A stretch of 13,551 nucleotides of DNA from an uncultured Anaerocolumna sp. (GCA_937901695.1 CALDJN010000207.1:1-13551); one strand, 5' to 3'; positions 1-7,010 are shown, counted from the first letter of the stretch. Numbers and translations are program-made. Notes: generated by a model from the sequence alone, not told the origin.

Positions 1-84
1 ATTACTATCGTATTAGAACCATCGAATTTTTCAAGGTCACAAGAAAGAAATATATTCCATGCCTACTCTCTAAGGTCTGAATAA
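1..84 (+). CDS. Possible 3' end of an upstream gene (partial)
   Basis: Frame 1 is open from the window edge to a TAA at 82-84 and would give a 27-residue C-terminal tail ending in SLRSE. I do not recognise it. Frame 3 is also open, to a TGA at 75-77, so the frame is not decided by the sequence. The main support is indirect: a strong + strand terminator begins about 65 bases downstream with no other gene in between, which implies that a + strand transcript enters from the left. It could equally be non-coding 3' sequence. Confidence 0.25.
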   Translation: MTIVLEPSNFSRSQERNIFHAYSLRSE

Positions 85-150
85 TCTATGTTAGGCAAAG
101 CGTACGTAAAGTTAATGCAATAACTTTTTATTTTATACGAGAAAACCATA

Positions 151-208
151 GTCATTTTGAGAATGAAAATATAATCTCATTTCATCTCAAAATGACATTT
201 TTATTTTT
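151..208 (+). terminator. Strong rho-independent terminator
   Basis: The arm at 151-162 (GTCATTTTGAGA) is the exact reverse complement of 185-196. The stem continues inward as 164-168 with 180-184, past a single bulged A at 163, to an 11-base loop. The stem is about 17 bp. It is followed directly by a T-rich tail at 198-208, so it works in the + direction. It should end transcription of whatever lies left of the window and insulate the lipoprotein gene at 513. From 209 to 512 I see no gene, only AT-rich DNA and the direct repeat listed separately. Confidence 0.85.
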
Positions 209-417
209 AATTATATAATATTATCATAGCGAAAAGAAAGAGTTGAAGTTTAGTCCCTAGTATAAAAGTAAGCAATCTTTATAAAAAAGAAACAAGTATA
301 CTTAAAAAATAACTTGATTATATACATAATTCGTGATAATACTATAGCTAGGGTATAAGAGCAAGTAAAATAATGTAAGATGTTCTAACCTATCTTCAGA
401 ATCTTTTATAAAATGGT

Positions 418-442
418 TCACATATTTGCCACATATTTGTGA
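418..442 (+). promoter_or_regulatory. Candidate operator: 10-bp direct repeat, 11-bp period
   Basis: CACATATTTG occurs at 419-428 and again at 430-439, one helical turn apart. The block is also framed by TCACA at 418-422 and TGTGA at 438-442. It lies about 70 bases upstream of the lipoprotein start, next to an AT-rich stretch (TAAAAT at 450-455) that could serve as a -10. A helically phased repeat in this place suggests a regulator-binding site for the ASST-like gene. I cannot name the regulator. Confidence 0.35.
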
Positions 443-512
443 TAAAGTGTAAAATATACATAGTTTGGACGAGAAGAGTTAAAAAAGTGCTTTAAGTATA
501 ATGGAGGAAGTT

Positions 513-2972
513 ATGAGAAAGCGATTAATTACTTTAATAATAATGTCATTTATAATGGGGGGGTTCACGGGCTGTTCGAAAGAAGGATCCAATGATATTA
601 TTGTTACTCCACCTTTAACTAATACAGCTAATAAAGTAAAAGAGGAAGAAAAAGCTCCTGTTAAACAGACAGTAGAAGCAGCAGGCTGGAAGATGGAAGT
701 CTTGAATTATAAGATTACAACTTCCTTAGAGAACATAAAAAAAGATTTGGGAATTAAAAAGATAGATAAGGATACCGTACCTACAGAAGCAGAGGCAGGA
801 TACGAGTATGTACTTGTTAAGCTTAATATGGAAAAAGTAAATAGTATGGAACAAATTCAGTGGGACAAGTTCTACCTGATAGATGATTTAGGTAATTCTT
901 ATACAAGAATTGACGATTCCTTTTTATCTGATTTAGGTGTTAATCGTATGACTGGCATGGACTTGAATTTTGGTGCAAAACAAGGTTGGATTATGTTTGA
1001 AATAAAAGAAGGATACAATCAGTTACGATTAAATTATAAATTTAACAAAAATCAGTTAAATTGTATCATTTTTGGAGAAGGGACTGTTGAAAAGACTAGT
1101 AATAAATTAGTGCCTTCCGAAGTGGATTATTTAAAAGACCAGAAAAAAATTGATGACGCACTTATAGATGAAGCTAAGAAGGGCTATACCCTGGATAATC
1201 CATTGATTGTTTTAAATCCTTATGGTAATTCACCACTTACAGCCATAGCTATATTTAAAACAGAGGAAGAAACTTCTGTAAAACTTACAGTAAAAGGTAA
1301 AAAACCAGAGGATGATATTACAACCACCTTTGATAAGGAATACACACATATATTACCTATTTATGGATTATATTCCGGTGATACAACAAACCTGGTATTT
1401 CAGTTAGATGATGGTAGGAAGAAAACAGTTAAAGTAAAAACCGACAATATAGACGCTAATATGGATAATGCTGTTGTAAAGATTCTTGATAGCAAATATT
1501 ATAATTATTCAAAATTAACCTTTGTAACTTTTGAATCCACAGATATTAAATATGGAATTGCAGCATATGACAGTTCTGGTGATATAAGATATGCACTGAA
1601 AGGGCATTCCGATATATTTAAGAGATTAAATAATGGTAACATTATGGTGGCATCTTCCAGGTTATTAAAAGCACCAAATCATTACACTGGATTAATGGAA
1701 ATAGATTTATGTGGTAAGGTTTATAATGATTATATTATTCCAAATGGTTATGTCAATGATTTTGTGGAACTTAAAAATGGTAATCTTTTAGCCATCGGTA
1801 ATTCCAAGGACCTTCAGACATTAACAGACCATATTTATGAAATAGACAGGGTAACTGGAGAAATCATTTATGATCTTGATTTAAAGGCTCTTTTAGAACC
1901 AATGCTAGGAGAAAATGCTGATATTACAAAAGAAGATTGGTTTCAGTGCAATAGTTTATGGTATGATAAGAAAAACGATACTATACTTTTGTCTAGCGGT
2001 AATTTGAACTCTATTATAGCTGTAAAGAAAACCGATAAAACAGTAGAGTGGATTATAGGCGATTCAGCCAAATGGGAAAATGCAGATTCAAGTCTTTTCT
2101 TTACTCCATCTGGGGAAGAGTTTGAATGGGCATATGGACCTCACCAAGTTTCTATGTTATATAATGGTGATATATTAGTATTTGATAATGGTGTAGGACG
2201 TCCTGCACTTGATGAAAAAGGTAACCCTATAGTCAAAGGTAAGGATAATGTAGTATTAACGGGAGATCAGGTTTATTCAAGAGCAGTCATTTATCGTATT
2301 AATTTAAAAGAAATGACGATTCGTCAGATTTGGGATTACGGAAAGATAAGGGGACAGGAATGGTATTCCTCCTTCCATGGTGGAGCTGAGTTTATGGATC
2401 AAAGAAATTATTGGCTTACATCTGGGGGAAACCTTTATGATTCAAAGAATGAGACTTATGATTTAACGGCGGAGAATATTGCTGCAAGTGAAAAAACGAC
2501 TTATATGACTCAGGTTAAGAATGATGAAGTGATATTTGAATTGAAACTGGATCAATTAGTTGCCAGAAGTACCAGAATGCCCATCTATTCCAGAAAGAAA
2601 AACTTTGATCCTGCCATAGAGGGTAAATATTTAAATGATTTGGGTGTTACAACTACAATTCCTTTTGAGAATCTGGATACGAAAGCAGCTATAAGTACCA
2701 ACTATAAAATTAATGTGGTAGAGAACCCTGACAGAACTGTTGTCGTTGGTAACTGGCCATTTATCGCTGAAGATGCTTCATTAATATTAAGAAGAAGCGA
2801 TGGTAAACTATTTGCATATTCTATACCTCAATTACTTATTGAGAAAAAAGGAACTGATGCAGTAACCTTCAAGATGTGGTTTTCACCTATAGGATTAGAG
2901 GATTATTCATATGATATATACATTCTAAACAATGGAGTTATTTATAATTCGGGATACAAGATTGATTTTTAA
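513..2972 (+). CDS. ASST-family arylsulfotransferase-like lipoprotein with N-terminal DUF4352-like domain
   Basis: Start chosen at the ATG at 513, because GGAGG at 503-507 sits 5 bases before it; the ATG at 501 would swallow this ribosome site. The product is 819 residues. A short signal peptide ends in a lipobox-like FTGC (Cys about residue 21), so it should be a surface lipoprotein. Residues about 53-182 resemble DUF4352 (an Ig-like extracytoplasmic domain; the pattern includes GYEYVLVKL, then QGWIMFEI). About 216-314 match the ASST N-terminal domain (NPYG-SPLTAIAIF, then HILPIYGLY). About 315-790 match the ASST beta-propeller (GDILVFDNG, SRAVIYRINL, IWDYGK-RG). ASST enzymes move sulfate from one phenol ester to another phenol. 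His544 and Arg563 match the conserved GPHQ...FDNG..R pattern. The usual His of the DW-H-NS motif is Gln478, and the nucleophile position appears to be Tyr642 (SGGNLYD). Activity is therefore uncertain. It is a single-gene unit with no Dsb-type partner in view. Family assignment is firm; substrate is unknown. Confidence 0.85.
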   Translation: MRKRLITLIIMSFIMGGFTGCSKEGSNDIIVTPPLTNTANKVKEEEKAPVKQTVEAAGWKMEVLNYKITTSLENIKKDLGIKKIDKDTVPTEAEAGYEYVLVKLNMEKVNSMEQIQWDKFYLIDDLGNSYTRIDDSFLSDLGVNRMTGMDLNFGAKQGWIMFEIKEGYNQLRLNYKFNKNQLNCIIFGEGTVEKTSNKLVPSEVDYLKDQKKIDDALIDEAKKGYTLDNPLIVLNPYGNSPLTAIAIFKTEEETSVKLTVKGKKPEDDITTTFDKEYTHILPIYGLYSGDTTNLVFQLDDGRKKTVKVKTDNIDANMDNAVVKILDSKYYNYSKLTFVTFESTDIKYGIAAYDSSGDIRYALKGHSDIFKRLNNGNIMVASSRLLKAPNHYTGLMEIDLCGKVYNDYIIPNGYVNDFVELKNGNLLAIGNSKDLQTLTDHIYEIDRVTGEIIYDLDLKALLEPMLGENADITKEDWFQCNSLWYDKKNDTILLSSGNLNSIIAVKKTDKTVEWIIGDSAKWENADSSLFFTPSGEEFEWAYGPHQVSMLYNGDILVFDNGVGRPALDEKGNPIVKGKDNVVLTGDQVYSRAVIYRINLKEMTIRQIWDYGKIRGQEWYSSFHGGAEFMDQRNYWLTSGGNLYDSKNETYDLTAENIAASEKTTYMTQVKNDEVIFELKLDQLVARSTRMPIYSRKKNFDPAIEGKYLNDLGVTTTIPFENLDTKAAISTNYKINVVENPDRTVVVGNWPFIAEDASLILRRSDGKLFAYSIPQLLIEKKGTDAVTFKMWFSPIGLEDYSYDIYILNNGVIYNSGYKIDF

Positions 2973-3044
2973 ACTTAATGGTGTCAGGCACCTGGTGCCT
3001 GGCACCATTAAGTATATTTCCTTCTTTCGGTGCCTGACACCATT
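2973..3044. repeat. Nested palindromic repeat (GGTGTCAGGCACC type), also terminator-like
   Basis: The arm 2973-2992 pairs with 2994-3013 over 20 bases with one T.G mismatch and a single-base centre. A third copy at 3029-3044 is the exact reverse complement of 2977-2992 and runs into a T-run at 3046-3051. Two mutually exclusive hairpins are therefore possible. The longer-range one resembles a rho-independent terminator for the lipoprotein gene whose TAA ends at 2972. The core GGTGYCWGRCACC is a dispersed intergenic repeat I know from many Firmicutes genomes, plausibly a REP-like element. No transposase is in the window. Confidence 0.75.
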
Positions 3045-3152
3045 GTTTTTTCTAGACCACAATAAGTATATAGTAAACCAATTACAATAAGTGGATATTA
3101 TAAAAATTGATATAGTAGAACATATGCAGAATTAAGTAAGATAGGAGTATAA

Positions 3153-3413
3153 ATGGAAGTTTTAATATTTATGTTAATCGGAATTATATTAGGTCTTAAG
3201 TGGTTTCCTACAAAGTATAAAAAATGGAATGAGAGAATTCAGGTAATGAGTATTTCCATTCTTATTTTTTTAATGGGGGTTACCTTAGGAAGCAGACCAA
3301 GTTTTTTAAAAGATATTGCCCAATTGGGATTGAAAAGTCTTTTGCTGGCGATTATTCCAATTATATTTTCTGTACTATTTGTTTATTTTATTACAAAACA
3401 TTTTTTTAAGTAA
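3153..3413 (+). CDS. LysO-type lysine exporter, N-terminal subunit (split gene)
   Basis: This 86-residue membrane protein has three predicted helices (about 3-15, 31-47, 59-80) and matches the N-terminal part of the LysO/YbjE (DUF340, Lys_export) family. In E. coli this is one protein of roughly 300 residues. Here the N-terminal part is its own gene, and the rest follows only 11 bases downstream. TAGGAG at 3142-3147 supports the ATG at 3153. The gene is probably co-transcribed and co-translated with its partner, the two chains together making one transporter. No lysine-riboswitch-like structure is evident in the roughly 110 bases before it. The split arrangement is seen in other Firmicutes and is not a frameshift: both genes have their own start and ribosome site. 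Confidence 0.75.
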   Translation: MEVLIFMLIGIILGLKWFPTKYKKWNERIQVMSISILIFLMGVTLGSRPSFLKDIAQLGLKSLLLAIIPIIFSVLFVYFITKHFFK

Positions 3414-3424
3414 GATGGGAGCAA

Positions 3425-4036
3425 ATGATGGTTTATATAGCAATTATATCTTTAATATTGGGAATCATATGTGGACAGTGGATTTTAAATGAACAATGGA
3501 TTCTTTTTTTAACCAATCAATCTGAGTATGTACTGTACATATTACTACTTTCAGTTGGAATAAGTGTAGGCTTAAATAAGCAGGTTTTTCAAAAGATTAA
3601 GGAATATCATCTTAAAATACTATTGATACCGATGGGAACCATTATGGGCTCCCTAATTGGTGGTCTGGTAACCAGCTTAATTATTGATTTCACCTGGTAT
3701 GACAGTATGGCGGTAGCCGCCGGTCTTGGATGGTATAGCCTTAGCGCGGTTATGATTCAAGATTTAGCAGGGATACAAGTTGGAACAGTGGCTTTTATGA
3801 GTAATCTGATGCGGGAAATTATTGCATTTATAACCATTCCTTATGTAGCAAGAACTTTTAATAAATATACTGCCATAGCCCCTGCTGGAGCTACCAGCGA
3901 AGATACTTCCCTTCCAATGCTAATCAAATATACTAACGAAGAAGTGGCAGTAATGGCAATTTTTCATGGACTTATATGTAGTGTCATGGTTCCCATATTA
4001 ATAAAATATATATATGTTTTTTCCAATAAGGGGTAA
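3425..4036 (+). CDS. lysO: LysO-family L-lysine exporter, C-terminal subunit
   Basis: The product is 203 residues with about five to six membrane helices and matches the C-terminal portion of LysO (DUF340). Diagnostic stretches are AAGLGWYSLSAVM, then SNLMREIIAF and APAGATSEDTSLP. Acidic residues in the last motif (Glu159, Asp160) lie where the family has a conserved acidic residue important for lysine/thialysine export. The role is efflux of L-lysine across the cytoplasmic membrane. The start is ATG at 3425, but the adjacent ATG at 3428 is equally likely because TGGGAG at 3416-3421 is spaced better from it. It pairs with the N-terminal subunit directly upstream. The 4037-4205 interval has no clear hairpin terminator, so read-through into the next lipoprotein gene cannot be excluded. 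Confidence 0.8.
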   Translation: MMVYIAIISLILGIICGQWILNEQWILFLTNQSEYVLYILLLSVGISVGLNKQVFQKIKEYHLKILLIPMGTIMGSLIGGLVTSLIIDFTWYDSMAVAAGLGWYSLSAVMIQDLAGIQVGTVAFMSNLMREIIAFITIPYVARTFNKYTAIAPAGATSEDTSLPMLIKYTNEEVAVMAIFHGLICSVMVPILIKYIYVFSNKG

Positions 4037-4205
4037 TAAGAAATTATAACTATTACATATTAGGTTACATTTTTGATAATATAAATGCTTTAACAAAATA
4101 TCTATATTCCATATCTTCGTAAAAAGAGTAAAACCTATGGATTCATACATAATAATATAGATGGCTTTATTATTTTTAAATAAACTGTATTTTATGGAGG
4201 TTAAT

Positions 4206-4988
4206 ATGAAAATAAGAATAGTAGGTGTTTTATTATTGTGCTTATTTATAACAAGTTTATGCGGCTGTAAAAAAGTGAGTGGTAATAAAGGAGAAAATGA
4301 AATAGCTGGAACTGAAAACCCAGATGGTTATACCAATACGGATATTATGAAAAGCAATAATAATGATAAATCTAATGGTTATGATAATGTCAATACTAAT
4401 GATAATATTAACGGTTATGATAATATCAATGGTTATGGTAATGCCAATACCAATGTTAATGATAAATCTAATGGTTATGATAATACCAATGGTAGTACTA
4501 ATACCAATAATTATGCTAATTCTAATGGTAGTACTAATACCAATGGCAATGATAATGCCAACAGTAGTAATAATATTAATGGTAATATAAATGATATAAC
4601 TTCAATTATTCATTTTGCTTCTTTAATCGGTTTAACCGATCAACAAGTTGTCAATATAATGGGACAGGGCATTGGAAAGCAAGAAAATGTCAATAATCCA
4701 ATAGTAACCAGGGAATATCCTCTTCATCTGAGGGATAATACCCTTACTGCAATCGTTTCTTATGACAATAAAGGAATTGTGCAAGGAGTTTATAGTTTTC
4801 TCCCGGATACGGAAAAGGAAAAATGGGTGGCATATTTAACTGAGGATCTTGGAAAACCAACAAGAGTAGAATCTGGAAATCTAAATGTAGAAGACGGTAA
4901 TTATATCACTAATGTTTTGTGGATGGTCAAAGGAAGAATCGTATCCCTTTACGGTTCACATGGTTCATTGTCAATTCAAATAGAATAA
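4206..4988 (+). CDS. Asn-rich lipoprotein with unknown C-terminal domain
   Basis: Start set at ATG 4206, with GGAGG at 4196-4200 five bases upstream; an earlier in-frame ATG at 4161 lacks a ribosome site. The product is 260 residues: a lipoprotein signal peptide with a Leu-Cys-Gly-Cys lipobox around residue 20, then a low-complexity tract (about 50-130) made almost only of Asn, Gly, Asp, Ser, Thr and Tyr with NGYDN- and NGSTNTN-like repeats. A folded domain of about 130 residues follows (SLIGLTDQQVVNIMGQG, later LWMVKGRIVSLYG). I do not recognise that domain. The layout suggests a membrane-anchored protein whose Asn-rich linker holds the C-terminal domain away from the surface. A GNAT gene follows 26 bases after the stop, so the two probably form an operon. 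Function unknown. Confidence 0.8.
   Translation: MKIRIVGVLLLCLFITSLCGCKKVSGNKGENEIAGTENPDGYTNTDIMKSNNNDKSNGYDNVNTNDNINGYDNINGYGNANTNVNDKSNGYDNTNGSTNTNNYANSNGSTNTNGNDNANSSNNINGNINDITSIIHFASLIGLTDQQVVNIMGQGIGKQENVNNPIVTREYPLHLRDNTLTAIVSYDNKGIVQGVYSFLPDTEKEKWVAYLTEDLGKPTRVESGNLNVEDGNYITNVLWMVKGRIVSLYGSHGSLSIQIE
4354..4596 (+). repeat. Imperfect tandem repeats encoding the Asn-rich linker
   Basis: The linker is degenerate at DNA level around AAT-GGT-TAT-GAT-AAT-type codons. Two exact 27-base copies lie at 4362-4388 and 4458-4484 (96 apart), and two exact 21-base copies at 4488-4508 and 4524-4544 (36 apart). Both offsets are multiples of three, so gains or losses of units keep the frame. The open second frame across this stretch is a by-product of the repeat and not a gene. 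Confidence 0.85.
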
Positions 4989-5014
4989 GTTTATTTAAGC
5001 GGGGGAAAATTTTA

Positions 5015-5899
5015 ATGAATATAGAAAAATTGCACCAATTGAAGGAAGAGCAGAAGATAGAGATAAAGACATTAGTAAATAACTGTTTAAAAGCGGATGG
5101 ACTAAACAGAGAACTCTACTTAGATAATGATATTAATCTTTATGAAAATTTAGATAGTTTTTATCTTTTATATGACCAAAAACAATTAGTCAGTGTACTG
5201 ACCATTCTTCAGATGAATGAAAGGGAAGTGGAAGTTTCAGGATATACTTTACCTGATAAAAGAAAAAAAGGATATTTTGAAGCTCTCCTAGATGTTGCTG
5301 AAGATGAAGTGCTGGACTTTGGCATTAATTATATTCAATTTGTTATTGAACCAAATAGCAGCAGTGGCAAAATGGCTGCGTTATCTTTAGGGGCTTCTTA
5401 TACAAAATCTGAATATTTACTGAGCTTAAAGCTTGAGGATTATACAAAAAAACATAGTGAATTTTTATTGGATTTAAAATTCATGGTAAGCCCATTAACC
5501 TATAGAGATATTATGCAGGCTGCATACATCCATTCCGAAATATTTAATAATGAGTTGGAAGAATCAGAGAAATTAATGCAAAATGTTTTAGACACGAATA
5601 CTATGGTATGTTATTGTGCAAAATTAGGGGATGAACTTATAGGTATGTGTAATGTAAACTATGGAAAAGAAAAAGCCTCCATATTTGGGTACGGAATTTT
5701 ACCCAAGTATCAGGGAAAGGGTTATGGAATTGGATTAATCAACTATGTATTAAGACAATTGATAAAAGAAAAGATTACCGAAGTGAACTTGCAGGTGAGC
5801 AGTAATAGTAAAAAAGCAATGAAAATATACGATTATTTAGGATTTCAGGTAATAAGCCAATATGATTATTATGGCTACGACATAGAATTAGAGGAATAG
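5015..5899 (+). CDS. Tandem GNAT-family N-acetyltransferase
   Basis: Start set at ATG 5015, preceded by GGGGGA at 5001-5006; longer in-frame readings would overlap the upstream lipoprotein coding end. The 294-residue protein has two GNAT-like halves. The C-terminal half is canonical: the acetyl-CoA pyrophosphate-binding loop is QGKGYG at 233-238 after GILPKY, and a later N-KKAMKIYDYLGF motif closes the fold. The N-terminal half (about 40-150) keeps the fold pattern (VLTILQMN, then GYTLPDKRKKGYFEALL) but its acetyl-CoA loop is degenerate, as in other duplicated GNATs where one half is structural. The acceptor substrate cannot be read from the sequence. No signal peptide, so it is cytoplasmic. 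It lies 26 bases behind the lipoprotein gene, probably in the same operon. Confidence 0.85.
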   Translation: MNIEKLHQLKEEQKIEIKTLVNNCLKADGLNRELYLDNDINLYENLDSFYLLYDQKQLVSVLTILQMNEREVEVSGYTLPDKRKKGYFEALLDVAEDEVLDFGINYIQFVIEPNSSSGKMAALSLGASYTKSEYLLSLKLEDYTKKHSEFLLDLKFMVSPLTYRDIMQAAYIHSEIFNNELEESEKLMQNVLDTNTMVCYCAKLGDELIGMCNVNYGKEKASIFGYGILPKYQGKGYGIGLINYVLRQLIKEKITEVNLQVSSNSKKAMKIYDYLGFQVISQYDYYGYDIELEE

Positions 5900-5986
5900 A
5901 TATTATAGTTCAGCAGGATATAAAATAACTGGGAAATAAAATACAGTTTTAATTAATTTTAATATGATAGATTATAGTCTATGAAT

Positions 5987-6020
5987 CACCAAGTCTTCCC
6001 TTTGGCATAAAATGAATGTA
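5987..6020 (+). promoter_or_regulatory. Candidate sigma-K promoter of the amidase gene
   Basis: CACC at 5987-5990 supplies the -35 core AC. After 16 bases comes CATA at 6006-6009 and then AAATG, giving AC-N16-CATAAAATG against the sigma-K consensus AC-N16-CATANNNTA (one mismatch). The predicted start is near 6020, about 60 bases before the amidase ATG. No good sigma-A hexamers are seen in this gap. It fits the CwlC-like gene it precedes, because B. subtilis cwlC is a late mother-cell, sigma-K gene. A GGTCTTG/CAAGACC hairpin (6026-6032 with 6051-6057) would lie in the leader. Confidence 0.5.
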
Positions 6021-6081
6021 AAACAGGTCTTGAGGATTAAGGTGCTGTTGCAAGACCCTAAAATGCTGGAATGGGGGAACT

Positions 6082-6852
6082 ATGGCAAATAGAGTGGTGA
6101 TAGATCCGGGTCACGGAGGATTTGATAGTGGTGCCATATATGGCGACAGAATTGAAAAAAATGATAATTTAAAGCTGGCTTTAGCAGTTGGTCAGATTTT
6201 AACCAATCATGGAGTAGAGGTTTTGTATACAAGAAGAGAAGATGTTTATTCAACGCCGCTTAGAAGGGCACATATGGCTAATGCTGAAAATGCTGATTTG
6301 TTCATTTCACTTCATAGGAATTCAAGCCCTTTGCCAAATATGTATAGTGGTGTTCAAACTTTGATATATGATGAAAAAGGGATAAAACCTGTAGCAGCAG
6401 AAATCATAAACGGCGAATTGGAGAAGGTTGGCTTTAACAATTTAGGAATAGATATACGAAAGGATTTACCAGTACTAAGCAGAACGAATATGCCGGCTTT
6501 AGCTGTGTATGTAGGCTTTATAAATACAGATGCTGATAATGCTTTATTTGATAATCAATTTGATGCCATTGCTAATGGTATTGCCAATGGTATTTTAGAG
6601 ATTCTGGCTAAGATAGATGAAACTGCAAATCAAACACATACTTATCGAGTACAGGTAGGCTTATTTAAAATGTTAACCAATGCTGTAAATATGCAAAATG
6701 AATTATCCCTTTTTGGATATGAACCACTCATTGTACCCCAAGGAGATTTATATGCCGTGCAAATTGGGGAACTTTCAAGTTTAGATGAAGCTGTTATATT
6801 GGAACAAGAACTGAAAAGGTTAGGATATAGTACATTACTTGTTCAACTGTAA
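6082..6852 (+). CDS. CwlC-like N-acetylmuramoyl-L-alanine amidase (Amidase_3) with SPOR domain
   Basis: The 256-residue protein has an Amidase_3 zinc hydrolase domain (about 1-178) and a C-terminal SPOR domain (about 186-256, YRVQVGLF...YAVQIGEL...LGYSTLLVQL). Zinc ligands are visible: His11 in DPGHGG, Glu25, and His78 in SLHRNS. The enzyme type cuts the bond between muramic acid and L-Ala in peptidoglycan, and SPOR domains bind glycans stripped of stem peptides. There is no signal peptide, as in B. subtilis CwlC, which acts in mother-cell lysis. Odd point: the family's catalytic Glu in the VE-GF motif (Glu141 in CwlC) is Tyr143 here (AVYVGF). Ligands are kept but catalysis is doubtful. GGGGGA at 6073-6078 supports the start. 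Monocistronic by context. Confidence 0.85.
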   Translation: MANRVVIDPGHGGFDSGAIYGDRIEKNDNLKLALAVGQILTNHGVEVLYTRREDVYSTPLRRAHMANAENADLFISLHRNSSPLPNMYSGVQTLIYDEKGIKPVAAEIINGELEKVGFNNLGIDIRKDLPVLSRTNMPALAVYVGFINTDADNALFDNQFDAIANGIANGILEILAKIDETANQTHTYRVQVGLFKMLTNAVNMQNELSLFGYEPLIVPQGDLYAVQIGELSSLDEAVILEQELKRLGYSTLLVQL

Positions 6853-6858
6853 ATAATG

Positions 6859-6880
6859 ATTTGAGTGCCAAAACTCAAAT
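6859..6880 (+). terminator. Hairpin after the amidase gene (weak terminator)
   Basis: ATTTGAGT at 6859-6866 pairs exactly with ACTCAAAT at 6873-6880 around a 6-base loop, seven bases after the amidase stop codon. The T-tail (TTAGTTTA) is poor, so termination may be partial. Confidence 0.5.
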
Positions 6881-6919
6881 TTAGTTTATCGAATGAAGTT
6901 TAAAAAATTAAAAAAACTA

Positions 6920-6947
6920 TTGCTTTTCTGCGTTAAAGTAATATAAT
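6920..6947 (+). promoter_or_regulatory. Sigma-A promoter for gdhA leader/short RNA
   Basis: TTGCTT at 6920-6925, a 16-base spacer, and a consensus TATAAT at 6942-6947. The predicted start is about 6954, exactly the first base of the long hairpin that follows. It is the only good sigma-A promoter I see in front of gdhA. Confidence 0.65.
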
Positions 6948-6953
6948 CTATGT

Positions 6954-7010
6954 AGAGCAAAAACAAAGGCGTATTTGCTAATCGGAAATGCGCCAGTTTT
7001 TGCTCTTTTT
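6954..7010 (+). terminator. Long terminator-like hairpin at the transcript 5' end (attenuator or short RNA)
   Basis: The lower stem is AGAGCAAAAAC (6954-6964) with its exact reverse complement at 6996-7006. The upper stem is GGCGTATTT (6968-6976) with AAATGCGCC (6986-6994), with one G.T-type mismatch. A 9-base loop closes it, and a T-run ends at 7010. About 20 bp of stem plus T-tail is typical of an intrinsic terminator. Because the promoter's predicted start coincides with the base of the stem, the product would be a roughly 57-base hairpin RNA unless RNA polymerase reads through into gdhA, 62 bases on. It could instead be a 5' stabilising stem for the gdhA mRNA. Confidence 0.6.

Noticed and set aside
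3045..3152. Lysine riboswitch upstream of the LysO genes
   Set aside because: The space is too short for an L-box, and I see none of its multi-stem pattern; the main hairpin there is the palindromic repeat.
3153..4036. Frameshifted single lysO gene
   Set aside because: Both parts have their own start codon and ribosome site, with a stop and 11-base gap between, and split LysO genes are normal in this group.
4161..4205. Longer N-terminus for the Asn-rich lipoprotein
   Set aside because: The upstream ATG has no ribosome site, and the added residues would spoil a standard lipoprotein signal peptide; GGAGG lies directly before the ATG at 4206.
4363..4590. + strand open frame inside the Asn-rich lipoprotein gene (75 codons)
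   Set aside because: It is the second frame of the linker repeat, gives a Met/Ile/Leu-only peptide, and lacks a ribosome site.
4919..5014. Longer N-terminus for the GNAT protein, overlapping the lipoprotein end
   Set aside because: No ribosome site; the ATG at 5015 has GGGGGA upstream and gives a normal GNAT beginning.
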